NCBI GenBank assembly: GCA_944349635.1
Contig: CALVNH010000001.1
Location: 462,385 to 526,384, forward strand
Direction of reading: 5' to 3'
DNA length: 64,000 nucleotides
Source: an uncultured Clostridia bacterium
GTDB taxonomy: Bacteria; Bacillota; Clostridia; Christensenellales; CAG-917
The position numbers and the translations under genes were made by a program. Below, piece after piece: positions 43,926 through 51,999 of the stretch. The notes under the pieces are model-generated. The model did no database searches. It was not told where the DNA came from and worked only from the letters and a program-made list of their open reading frames with translations. Position 1 is the first letter of the stretch. Each line of letters starts with the position of its first letter.

Positions 43926-44950
43926 AGCACGAAGTTCTCCAACTCGTCCAGCGTCATTTCCTTGATGAAGCAGTCGCCTATACCCCTTACTAGAACGGTT
44001 TTCAGCGTGCCTTCCGTCAATTTTTTGTCGTGTGCAAGTCTGGGCAGCACGGAGCGTACGGAATATGGGCATTCGGGGAAGCCGTATTTTTGCAACACGG
44101 CTGTGATTCGTTTGTAGTCTGCGGCGGGGAGAATGCCGTGCGTCACGCACGCGCGTGCGATGACGTAAATTCCCATCGCCACGCATACACCGTGTGGAAA
44201 GCCCAACGCGCTCTCCGTTTCGATTGCGTGTCCGACGGTATGTCCGAGATTGAGCAGACGCCTGTCGCCTTTTTCGTTTTCGTCGCGTTCCACCACTGCA
44301 CGCTTGTAATCCACACACGAGAAAATCAGCCTTTCCAGGTTTTCTTCTGCCACCCCTTTTTCAAGGATGTCGAAGATTTCGCCGCCCGCCAACACACCGT
44401 ATTTGACGGCCTCGCCCAGTCCGCACTTCCATTCGGTTTTCGGAAGAGTGCTCAGTGTGTCGGTGTCGAAAACCACGGCGCGCGGCGCATATATTCTGCC
44501 CGCCATATTCTTTCCCGCGGGCAGGTCGACGGCGGTTTTTCCGCCGACGGAGGAATCTATCGCGGCAAGGAGCGTGGTGGGTACCTGAACGTAGTCTATA
44601 CCGCGCATATAGACGGAGGCGACAAATCCGGCAAGGTCGCCCACTACGCCGCCGCCCAACGCCACAACGACATCGCTGCGGCTCATTTTTTCGTCTGCCA
44701 GCCATTCCAGCAGTTCACCCGCAAGCGCCCAGTTCTTGCTGGCCTCGCCGTGCGGAACCGTTTTTGAACAGGCGTTGTCGGGCAGTCCGGACAACACCTT
44801 TTCAAGGTATAACGGGGCGACGTTGTCGTCGGTAATCACGGCGACTTTGCACCCTGTGGGACAATCGAAGAATTCGGGCAATCTTCCCAACAGATTCTTG
44901 CCCGTAACAACGGGATATTCGTGAGAAGCTGCTTTGACTGTGATTTGCAT
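43922..44950 (-). CDS. aroB: 3-dehydroquinate synthase
   Basis: Encodes 342 residues. Signatures are PHGEASKNW, ALGGGVVGDLAGFVASVYMRGIDY-type NAD site, VPTTLLAAIDSSVGGKTAVDLPAGKN with substrate-binding residues, a zinc His in NLGHTVGHAIE and GFPHGVCVAMG. It cyclises DAHP to dehydroquinate. ATG 44950 has GGAGG directly upstream; a longer frame was rejected. It begins 51 bases after the tyrA stop, the largest gap in the operon. Confidence 0.96.
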   Translation of the reverse strand: MQITVKAASHEYPVVTGKNLLGRLPEFFDCPTGCKVAVITDDNVAPLYLEKVLSGLPDNACSKTVPHGEASKNWALAGELLEWLADEKMSRSDVVVALGGGVVGDLAGFVASVYMRGIDYVQVPTTLLAAIDSSVGGKTAVDLPAGKNMAGRIYAPRAVVFDTDTLSTLPKTEWKCGLGEAVKYGVLAGGEIFDILEKGVAEENLERLIFSCVDYKRAVVERDENEKGDRRLLNLGHTVGHAIETESALGFPHGVCVAMGIYVIARACVTHGILPAADYKRITAVLQKYGFPECPYSVRSVLPRLAHDKKLTEGTLKTVLVRGIGDCFIKEMTLDELENFVL

Positions 44951-45001
44951 ATTTCCTCCGAAAACGGTGTTTATATTGCTCAATCGGTTGTTAAACTGCC
45001 G

Positions 45002-45877
45002 TTAAAGCGTTTCCGTCAACGCTTCTGCCAGTTTCTTTCCTCTGTTTTTCTCGACGGCGAGTTTTGTTTCGTTGCCGCGTTCCAGCATGTCGTGCAGGGC
45101 GGCCGCATCGCCTTTTTCCAGACAAGCGGCAAACGCGTCGAGTCTGTCGGCAATGTCCCTGACTTCTTCCGCGAGATAGTCGGCATTGTCCGTCATCAGC
45201 TCCGTCCACATGTCGGCATTCATACGGGCGACTCTGGTCATATCGCGGAAGCTGCCTGCGGAATAGCCGTAATGGCGGTGTGCGGAAGGGGATTGTACGT
45301 ATGCCGAGGATACGACGTGTGCCAGCTGCGAAGTGTAGGATATCATTTTGTCGTGGTCCTCGGCGGAAGTGATTACCACGCCTTCCGCTCCTACCGACGT
45401 GTAGAGATTTTTGAGTGCGGCGAGAGTTTCCAAAGGGCTGTCCACAGGGACGAGCAGCACGGTGGAGCCTTCGAACAGGTTGACGGCGGAATGCGCCACG
45501 CCGCTGAATTCTCTGCCCGCCATCGGGTGTCCGCCCGCGAAAGACAGGGAAGGAAATTTTGCCGATAGCTCTTTCATCAGCGCGACCACGGGGCGTTTGA
45601 CGCCCGCTATGTCCGTGACGACGGCGCCGTCTTTGAGCAGCGGCAGATATTCCTCGGCGACGGAAGGCATGGCAGAGGGCAGAAGCGCCATGACTAACAC
45701 GTCGATTTCGGCGGCGTTTTCGTGCGTCAGCCTTTCGTGATAGGCTTTGAGCAGCGCGCCTTTCATCATTGCTTCTTCGTCCTTGTCCGTGGCAAAGACC
45801 TTGTTTTCGGTCAGTTTGCAAAGAGCGCGACCGAGAGACCCGCCCATGAGACCCAGCCCGACTATGCCGATGTTCAT
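45002..45877 (-). CDS. tyrA: Prephenate dehydrogenase
   Basis: Encodes 291 residues. An N-terminal Rossmann fold has GLGLMGGSLGRAL and VTDIAGVK. The catalytic region contains GGHPMAGREFSG, with the His and Ser used for hydride transfer, followed by a helical dimer domain with AHVVSSAYV and the Gly-rich AGSFRDMTRVA. No ACT domain is attached. It turns prephenate into hydroxyphenylpyruvate for Tyr. Its start overlaps the aroF stop by four bases. Confidence 0.94.
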   Translation of the reverse strand: MNIGIVGLGLMGGSLGRALCKLTENKVFATDKDEEAMMKGALLKAYHERLTHENAAEIDVLVMALLPSAMPSVAEEYLPLLKDGAVVTDIAGVKRPVVALMKELSAKFPSLSFAGGHPMAGREFSGVAHSAVNLFEGSTVLLVPVDSPLETLAALKNLYTSVGAEGVVITSAEDHDKMISYTSQLAHVVSSAYVQSPSAHRHYGYSAGSFRDMTRVARMNADMWTELMTDNADYLAEEVRDIADRLDAFAACLEKGDAAALHDMLERGNETKLAVEKNRGKKLAEALTETL

Positions 45878-46890
45878 AAATCCCTCTCTTTACCCACTAC
45901 GGGCAACATCACGTCAATGCGTTTGACCAAATCGTCGAACTGTTCGGGACGCAGAGATTGCGCACCGTCGCACAGGGCGTGAACGGGGTCGTTGTGCACC
46001 TCGATTTCCAGTCCGTCGGCACCTGCTCCGACAGACGCGAGAGAGAGCGGCAGAACCAGCCTTGAAAGTCCCGAAGCGTGACTCGGGTCCACGATGATGG
46101 GAAGGTGCGTGAGCTCTTTGAGCACGGGAATGGCGGAGAGGTCGAGCGTGTTGCGCGTGTAGGGTTCGAAGGTTCTTATTCCGCGTTCGCAGAGAATGAC
46201 ATCGGTGTTTCCTTCGGACATAATGTATTCCGCGCTCATCAGCCATTCCTCTATGGTTGCCGCCATACCGCGTTTGAGCAGAACGGGTTTGTGAGTTTTT
46301 CCCAATTCTTTCAGCAACTCGAAGTTCTGCATATTACGCGCGCCGACCTGGATAATGTCAATCTCCTCGAAGAGCGGGAGATGTTTGATATCCATGATTT
46401 CCGTGATGACGGGCATACCGGTTTCGTGTTTGGCGGTGATGAGGATTTTCAGACCCTCTTCCCGCAATCCCTGGAAAGCGTAAGGCGACGTTCTCGGCTT
46501 GAAAGCGCCGCCGCGCAGGACGGTTGCACCCGCTTTTTTGACGGCGCGGGCAACCGCCACCACCTGGTCTTCGCTTTCGACGGAGCACGGCCCCGCAATG
46601 AGCTGAAAGTGTTTGCCGCCGAAGAGGTGTCCGTTCACGTCGACGATTGTGTCCTCGGGGTGGAACTTGCGGTTTGCGTTTTTGTACGGCTCCTGAATGC
46701 GTTTGACCGATTCGACTATGTCGAGCGAGCGGATGAGGTCCTCGTCCACGACGGACGTGTCGCCGATGAGCCCCATGATGGTGGTGTTGTCGCCCTTGCT
46801 CATGTGGATGTCGAGCCCCAGCCCCTTTATCCATTTGACAAGGTTGTCCATTTGTTTTTTGTCGGGATTGTTCTTTACTACTATTATCAT
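45874..46890 (-). CDS. aroF: DAHP synthase with N-terminal ferredoxin-like domain (type I-beta)
   Basis: Encodes 338 residues. Residues 1-70 are the ferredoxin-like regulatory domain (MIIVVKNNPDKKQ). The barrel has AGPCSVESEDQV, RGGAFKPRTSPYAFQG, the metal Cys in GPCS, KRGMAATIEEWL, CERGIRTFEPYTRNTLD and the His in DPSHASG. It condenses PEP and erythrose 4-phosphate, the first step of the pathway. It is the first structural gene, about 65 bases past the leader terminator, so its expression depends on read-through. Confidence 0.96.
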   Translation of the reverse strand: MIIVVKNNPDKKQMDNLVKWIKGLGLDIHMSKGDNTTIMGLIGDTSVVDEDLIRSLDIVESVKRIQEPYKNANRKFHPEDTIVDVNGHLFGGKHFQLIAGPCSVESEDQVVAVARAVKKAGATVLRGGAFKPRTSPYAFQGLREEGLKILITAKHETGMPVITEIMDIKHLPLFEEIDIIQVGARNMQNFELLKELGKTHKPVLLKRGMAATIEEWLMSAEYIMSEGNTDVILCERGIRTFEPYTRNTLDLSAIPVLKELTHLPIIVDPSHASGLSRLVLPLSLASVGAGADGLEIEVHNDPVHALCDGAQSLRPEQFDDLVKRIDVMLPVVGKERDL

Positions 46891-46954
46891 AACTTACCTT
46901 TATGCGCTTTCGCGCGGCTTCCGTCCGGTAAAGGAAGCGGAAGAGTATCGACAT

Positions 46955-47052
46955 AAAAAAGACCGCCATATTCGGTATGGCGGTCTTTAATCACATATTG
47001 AAGAGAAGTTTATCCGCGCATACCGAAACAGGGGCTTTCAAAGTAAAAGCCC
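46955..47052 (-). promoter_or_regulatory. Transcription attenuator of the aro operon
   Basis: Three mutually exclusive hairpins fit, read on the minus strand. A pause hairpin (47052-47046 with 47038-47032) lies inside the leader peptide codons. The segment 47027-47014, which covers the last codons, is complementary to 46983-46971, allowing an antiterminator. The terminator uses 46988-46976 and 46970-46958 around a five-base loop, then a T run. Stalling on Phe/Tyr codons would free the antiterminator segment; finishing the peptide would cover it and let the terminator form. Confidence 0.85.
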
Positions 47053-47093
47053 TTAAAATAGAAGTATGCATAAGATGCGTTGAAGTTTTTCAT
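47010..47093 (-). CDS. Phe/Tyr-rich leader peptide of the aro operon
   Basis: A 27-codon frame from ATG 47093 to TAA 47010. Phe is at positions 4, 11, 13, 16, 18 and 23 and Tyr at 8, 10, 12 and 17; there is no Trp. The run from Tyr8 to Phe18 contains eight aromatic codons out of eleven. A GAGGT ribosome-binding site is at 47102-47098. The frame is followed within 22 bases by a terminator hairpin and then by aroF. It is comparable in logic to the enterobacterial pheA leader but reads both Phe and Tyr, matching the operon's two products. Confidence 0.85.
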   Translation of the reverse strand: MKNFNASYAYFYFKGFYFESPCFGMRG

Positions 47094-47110
47094 AACTACC
47101 TCTCGTCAAC

Positions 47111-47139
47111 AATATAAAACCACTTTCGCCGTATGTCAA
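47111..47139 (-). promoter_or_regulatory. Promoter of the aro operon
   Basis: Minus-strand TTGACA (47139-47134), 17 bases, TATATT (47116-47111). Transcription would begin near 47104, only a few bases before the leader ribosome-binding site. The T-rich stretch at 47140-47159 on the same side may also end the hydrogenase gene transcript. Confidence 0.8.
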
Positions 47140-47197
47140 CTTTTTTTTGTTTTTTAAGGAAAAAAGGGCAGACGACGTAGGAATGCCGCCTTGTGCG

Positions 47198-48661
47198 TCA
47201 GGCTTTGTCGGAGGAGGGGAGATTGAGCACGCTGATTGCGTCGCCGATGCTCTTTTCGAGTGCCTCTCTTCCGTAGGCGTCCACTTCCGTCTTGTTCTTT
47301 TCTCCGTGCGTCAGGCAACCTGCTCCGCCGATGCAGCCGTTGACGCACGCCATTCCTTCTATGAAATTGTTGGGCAGAACGCCCTTCGCCGCTTTCGCCA
47401 GAGCGATGCGGCACGCTTCTATGCCGTCGCAGGCGACGGGGTTGAACTCGAAGCCCTGTGTGTTCTGTTCTTTCAGAGCCTGCGCCACGGCGTCGGTGAG
47501 ACCTCCGCTCCTCGCAAAAATTCTGCCGTAATAAGAGGCGTTGTCAAGCACTCCCTCGCGCAGATGTTCGATGTCGACTCCCTTTGCGTCGAACAGCGCC
47601 TGCAACTCCTCGAAAGTGATGACAGAGTCTATGTAGGGACGGACTTCGGGACGCTGAAACTCCATTTTTTTTGCGGTGCACGGTCCGATGAAAACCACTT
47701 TGCAGGGCGCGGACGTGCTCTTGATGTATTTTGCTATCGTGGCCGCGGGTGAAAGGTTCGTGGAGATATGCTGTTCCAGCTCCGGGTATTGCTTCCTGAT
47801 GTAGTCGACGAAGGCAGGACAACAGGAACTTGTGAGGAACCCTTTTTCAACCAGCTCTTCCGCCTCCTTGTACGCCACCATATCCGCACCCAGCGCCGCT
47901 TCGACCACGTTGAAGAATCCCAACTCTTTGATTGCGGTGACGACCTGTCCCAGTTTTGCGTAGGTGAACTGGCTGGCGATGGAGGGAGCAACGACGGCGT
48001 ACATCTTGTACGCGCGGTTGCCGTCGCTCTTCTTTATCATGTCTATTACATCGAGAATGAAAGATTTGTCTATCATTGCGCCGAATGGACACTGATACAC
48101 GCAGGCGCCGCAGGCGATGCACTTTTCGTTGTTGATGCTTGCCGCTTTGTTTTCGTTGACGGAAATAGCCTTGACCTTGCAGGAATTTTCGCAGGGACGG
48201 CGGCGGGAAACTATTGCGCTGTAGGGGCAAACCTTTGCGCATTGACCGCATTCCACGCACAACGATTTGTCGATGTGCGCCTTTTGCTGATGGTCGAAAG
48301 TGATGGCGTTGCGTTTGCAGACGTCCTCGCACCTGTGAGCAAGACATCCGCGGCAGGCGTTGGTCACTTCGTAGCCTCCGGCAGGGCAGTCGTCGCACGC
48401 AATCTCGATTACTTCTATGACGTTGGGATTGGAGCGGTTTCCGCCCATGGCGAGTTTGACTCTCTCCGCTATGATGGCGCGCTCCTTGTAGACGCAGCAA
48501 CGCATGGTCGGAGTGTTGCCGGGTATGATGGTCTTGGGAATGTCCGTGACCTTTTCCAGCAAAGTGTCGTTGAAAGCGTTCCTTGCCACTTCGCGCAGAA
48601 CCTTGTATTGGAGATACTGAACCTTGGTGTCGAATTTTCGCAGTGTCTTTTTGTCGTTCAT
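47198..48661 (-). CDS. [FeFe]-hydrogenase catalytic subunit, group B-like
   Basis: Encodes 487 residues. A Cys-rich N-terminal block (Cys89 to Cys115) precedes two 4Fe-4S motifs: Cys135, 138, 141, 145 and Cys181, 184, 187, 191. The H-cluster domain has TSSCCPAF (Cys280/281), IGPCTAKKMEF (Cys328) and MACVNGCIGGAGC (Cys439, Cys443), so all cluster ligands are kept. This fits the monomeric group B enzymes of anaerobic Clostridia, which make H2 from reduced ferredoxin. Maturation genes hydEFG are not in the window. It lies downstream of the sensor hydrogenase and phosphatase. Confidence 0.9.
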   Translation of the reverse strand: MNDKKTLRKFDTKVQYLQYKVLREVARNAFNDTLLEKVTDIPKTIIPGNTPTMRCCVYKERAIIAERVKLAMGGNRSNPNVIEVIEIACDDCPAGGYEVTNACRGCLAHRCEDVCKRNAITFDHQQKAHIDKSLCVECGQCAKVCPYSAIVSRRRPCENSCKVKAISVNENKAASINNEKCIACGACVYQCPFGAMIDKSFILDVIDMIKKSDGNRAYKMYAVVAPSIASQFTYAKLGQVVTAIKELGFFNVVEAALGADMVAYKEAEELVEKGFLTSSCCPAFVDYIRKQYPELEQHISTNLSPAATIAKYIKSTSAPCKVVFIGPCTAKKMEFQRPEVRPYIDSVITFEELQALFDAKGVDIEHLREGVLDNASYYGRIFARSGGLTDAVAQALKEQNTQGFEFNPVACDGIEACRIALAKAAKGVLPNNFIEGMACVNGCIGGAGCLTHGEKNKTEVDAYGREALEKSIGDAISVLNLPSSDKA

Positions 48662-48740
48662 TTCAATATCCGATGTTGATAATTATATTTTGTCGCGTTA
48701 ACCGTATGTTTTGCGTTTTGCTCTCGCAAAGATGTTTTGG

Positions 48741-49901
48741 TCAGTCGTAGTTGAGTTCCACGACCTTTCCCATGAGTTTGAGGTTGTTGGAGATGCTTTC
48801 CACCAGTTTCAGTTTCATGGTGATGTCAATGGGCAAGCCCTGGTGAGCGGCGTTTATGCTCTGTCCCACGAAGAAAGTGACGTGTGTCGCGTCCTCGAAC
48901 AGCATATTTGCAAGCAGTGAAGCCCCGTCCTTTTTGTTGGAGCGTTTGGGAGTCAAATCGGAGTTGGACAGATAGATTTCGCTGAGTTCCAGCAACTTGC
49001 GCAAAGTCAGCACGCCCTCCGTCGTCAAGTCTATGCCGTTTATGTAACCTATCGGAGGAACGTCCTTGTCCGGAAATTCGAACGACGCGTTCACCTTTTC
49101 TCCGAGGTATCTCGCCACCACTTGCGAACTGGTGCCGCCGCAGACAATCTTTTTTCCTTCTCCCGAAAGAAAGCGTTCGACGTAGAAATCGTCCTTGTCC
49201 TTCTCGACCGGCGGACCCACCATAATGCGCACGGGATATTTTTCACGCACACGCAAGACGGCCACCGTGGTGTCGTCACCCGGTTTTCCGAGATACAAGT
49301 CGTTGCAGGCGCCCGCCAGCATGCACGCAACGCCCCTTGCGGACATACCCGGTTTAAGGTTGCGGTCCAGATGTTCCATGACGTCCTTGCGCAGCCAGCC
49401 GAAGTTGAGCAGCATTCCTATGCCCGCGTGTATGACGCCGTCGCTCATCAGCACGATGTAGTCCTCCGCACGCAGTCGCAGCCTGGTCCCGTAAACCTTT
49501 TTGCCGAGAATGTTGTATTCCTTTCTGTCGAAATCGGTGCATTTGCCGTTGCGAATGAGTATGGCTTCCGGATTGTCGAATTCGAACAGATAACCTTCGC
49601 CCTGTTCGTTGATGTGTATGACGGAGAACGTGGCGTATGCGACCTGGCGCACTTTGCACACGGGCAAAGTCTGCACAACGGTTGACACGCATTCCTCCAT
49701 GTCGATGTTGTTGGACACCATCGTACAAAGGATTTTGGACGTGAGCGTGGCGAGAATGTTGGCTTTGACGCCGCTGCCCAAGCCGTCCGCGAGAACGAGG
49801 GTGGTGTAGCCGTTGCAGTTTATTTGTTCGACCTTGTCACCGCAGAGTTCTTCGCCCTTTTTGTTCAACGAGGTATATCCGCTTTCCAGAAAAAGTTCCA
49901 T
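48741..49901 (-). CDS. SpoIIE-type PP2C serine phosphatase linked to the hydrogenases
   Basis: Encodes 386 residues. The N-terminal 220 residues are a PPM/SpoIIE phosphatase: metal Asp in VLADGLGSGVKAN, Asp in LMSDGVIHAG and GDDTTVAVL. The remaining 165 residues form a second domain of unknown role (SGEGKKIVCGGTSSQVVARYLG). There is no membrane region, unlike true SpoIIE. Its ATG overlaps the sensor hydrogenase stop by one base. Known group C3 sensory hydrogenases are paired with such phosphatases, so it is probably the output of that sensor rather than a sporulation protein. Confidence 0.88.
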   Translation of the reverse strand: MELFLESGYTSLNKKGEELCGDKVEQINCNGYTTLVLADGLGSGVKANILATLTSKILCTMVSNNIDMEECVSTVVQTLPVCKVRQVAYATFSVIHINEQGEGYLFEFDNPEAILIRNGKCTDFDRKEYNILGKKVYGTRLRLRAEDYIVLMSDGVIHAGIGMLLNFGWLRKDVMEHLDRNLKPGMSARGVACMLAGACNDLYLGKPGDDTTVAVLRVREKYPVRIMVGPPVEKDKDDFYVERFLSGEGKKIVCGGTSSQVVARYLGEKVNASFEFPDKDVPPIGYINGIDLTTEGVLTLRKLLELSEIYLSNSDLTPKRSNKKDGASLLANMLFEDATHVTFFVGQSINAAHQGLPIDITMKLKLVESISNNLKLMGKVVELNYD

Positions 49902-51619
49902 CAGTCGTCCTCTTCCGAAGAACGGGGTTGCAAGGTCTCTTTGAGTTTGAGCAAGGCGACCTTTGTTTCCGCCGTCGTTTCGCCGAGCAGGGAAGCGATT
50001 TCCTGCGCGACGCGCATTTGCTTTTTGATGACTTCGTCCGTCGTTGCCAGCGTTTCCATCTTGACCGCGTTCAGCTTTTCGTCGTATTCGACGTTGTCGG
50101 TGATGTCCTTCATCACGCCGAACATCACGTTATGTTCCTGCAATATGACGATGGAAAGTTCTATGTATTTTTTTGTGCGGTTGACGAAAACGCGCTTTTT
50201 GCTGACATTGGCACCTTTTCCCGCCGCCGCGATGAACTCGTCGCAGTCGAAGCAGTCAAAAGCGTTCATGCCGTGTACGTCGTGTTCCGTGACCCCGAGC
50301 AGACGCATTGCCTTCGCGTTGATGTCGATGATGCGGAAGTCGTTGTCCAGCAACACGATTCCGTTGGGCGTGTTCTGAATGATTTCGTAACTCATCGATT
50401 CCGCGCGGCTTCTCATATACGGCAGGCACATTTCGATGTCGGCGTAACCGTTGAGAACGGCAATCGCCTTGTCGCGGCAGGTGGAGTAGCCGCAAGCGCC
50501 ACAGTTGAGCTCGTCCGCGGGCGAGGTCTTGCCGGTTTTGGCAAGTACGGCACGAATGTCCTTTTCGCTGGGAATGAAATCGTCCAGTTTTATTCTGGGG
50601 TGGAGTTCTGTGAGGTCCACTTCCACGGGTTCCGCCGCTTGACCGTCGGCCGGAGTGTCGGCGTCCTTTGCGGCGTATTTGCGTACGTCCTCGTTGGATT
50701 TAAGCGCGCCGCCCTGTTTTTTGAGCGTGCAGGGTCCGCCCACGCAGGCGTGGTCGCAACAGTTGAGTTCGAGGAAAAGCCCGTTCAGAGAGTCGATGTC
50801 TTCCAGCACTTCGAAACAGCGGTTGACGCCGTCTATGGCAACGTATTCGTATCCCTCGGGACGCGTCTCGAAAGATTTGATTATGCCGTGACTTATGGGA
50901 TAATAACGGGCGCGGTTGGCGTCGCCCTGTGCGGTTTTGAAGGAGTTGATTTGCTCCAAATCGATGTTTTCCTGAACAAAAAGACGGTTCAACTCCTCGA
51001 AAGTGAGCACTCCGTCGATTATTCCGCTTTCTTTCGCCTCGCGCTTCTTGGCGATGCAAGGACCTATGAAAACAATCTTCGCGTCGGGATAACGCTTTTT
51101 GAGCATGCGCGCGTGAGCAATCATCGGGGACGCCACGGGAGCCAGATATTTCAGAGCTTTGGGGTAGTATATCTGAATCATGCGGTTCACCGCGGGGCAG
51201 GCGGAAGTGATGAAGTTTTTATACTCGCCCGTACGCAACAGCTTTTCGTATTCTTCAGTTACCGCCTTTGCGCCTACAGCGGTTTCTTCCACCATGTCGA
51301 AACCTAGTTTTCCCAGTGCAATCTGCATTACTCCGAAATCCTGCACGGAAAAGCAGGATACGAACGACGGGGCAAGACTTGCGATGACTTTGTCGTTGCC
51401 GGCAAGCAACGCCAGAATGTCGTCGGTTTCGCTGTGCACCTGCTTTGCGTTCTGCGGACAGACGTGAGTGCATTTGCCGCAGAGAATGCACCTCTGTTCG
51501 ATGATTTTTGCCTGGTGGTTTTCGTAGCGTATTGCCTTGACGGGGCATTCGCGCAGGCACTTGAAGCAGTCTTTGCATTGCGCGTTCTTGAAATCCAGAT
51601 ATGGCGCCGAATTATGCAT
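49901..51619 (-). CDS. Sensory [FeFe]-hydrogenase-like protein with PAS domain (HydS type)
   Basis: Encodes 572 residues. Two 4Fe-4S motifs (Cys15, 18, 21, 25 and Cys44, 47, 50, 54) precede a shortened H-cluster domain with TSACP (Cys141), IGPCIAKKRE (Cys188) and a divergent third motif ELNCCDHACVGGPC (Cys287-297). A further Fe-S motif follows (Cys373, 376, 381, 398), then a PAS domain at about 410-510 and a helical tail. This layout matches group C sensory hydrogenases, which are proposed to sense H2 or redox state. ATG 51619 follows GGAGA; the longer frame is unsupported. Confidence 0.88.
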   Translation of the reverse strand: MHNSAPYLDFKNAQCKDCFKCLRECPVKAIRYENHQAKIIEQRCILCGKCTHVCPQNAKQVHSETDDILALLAGNDKVIASLAPSFVSCFSVQDFGVMQIALGKLGFDMVEETAVGAKAVTEEYEKLLRTGEYKNFITSACPAVNRMIQIYYPKALKYLAPVASPMIAHARMLKKRYPDAKIVFIGPCIAKKREAKESGIIDGVLTFEELNRLFVQENIDLEQINSFKTAQGDANRARYYPISHGIIKSFETRPEGYEYVAIDGVNRCFEVLEDIDSLNGLFLELNCCDHACVGGPCTLKKQGGALKSNEDVRKYAAKDADTPADGQAAEPVEVDLTELHPRIKLDDFIPSEKDIRAVLAKTGKTSPADELNCGACGYSTCRDKAIAVLNGYADIEMCLPYMRSRAESMSYEIIQNTPNGIVLLDNDFRIIDINAKAMRLLGVTEHDVHGMNAFDCFDCDEFIAAAGKGANVSKKRVFVNRTKKYIELSIVILQEHNVMFGVMKDITDNVEYDEKLNAVKMETLATTDEVIKKQMRVAQEIASLLGETTAETKVALLKLKETLQPRSSEEDD

Positions 51620-51729
51620 ATCGTTTCTCCGTTTTCTCTCCGACCGTTCCGCCCGTTGCGGAACGTACAGCGGGCAGAAATCCGCCCGCAAACAGTATTA
51701 AGCCGCCGCGTTACCGCGGCGGCAAAGGT

Positions 51730-51981
51730 TCATTGAGGAATTTTCTTGACGATGACGTCGCTGAAAAAGTCCATGACGTTTTCCGGTTTGAGCGCATAGT
51801 AGTCGCCGTCCACCGTGACGCTGACGCCGTCCGAGCCGCATTTGCCCATACAGAAAGTGCCGCCCAGGTCGACGTAGTCGCCGAGATTGTTCTTGTTGAT
51901 TAGGTATTGCAGTTCTTCGACAATTTGTCTGGAACCTTTGAGGTGGCAGGAGCTGCCGATGCAAACCGTGACTTTTACCAT
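51730..51981 (-). CDS. Thioredoxin-like [2Fe-2S] ferredoxin (NuoE/HydC-like)
   Basis: Encodes 83 residues. Ligands fit CIGSSCHLKGS (Cys7, Cys12) and GTFCMGKCG (Cys44, Cys48), the CX4C...CX3C pattern of NuoE-type [2Fe-2S] domains. Such subunits pass electrons between NAD(P)H modules and hydrogenases. No NuoF partner is encoded here, so its redox partner may be encoded elsewhere or it may feed the sensor. It lies 110 bases upstream of the sensor hydrogenase gene. Confidence 0.88.
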   Translation of the reverse strand: MVKVTVCIGSSCHLKGSRQIVEELQYLINKNNLGDYVDLGGTFCMGKCGSDGVSVTVDGDYYALKPENVMDFFSDVIVKKIPQ

Positions 51982-51999
51982 ATCGAGTTCCCCCCTTTG

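Noticed and set aside
46955-47139. A T-box riboswitch before aroF
   Set aside because: The leader is too short and lacks the T-box sequence and specifier hairpin; the peptide-based attenuator explains all parts.
48741-49901. Naming the phosphatase spoIIE
   Set aside because: It lacks the ten membrane helices and FtsZ-interacting region of SpoIIE and is coupled to a sensory hydrogenase.
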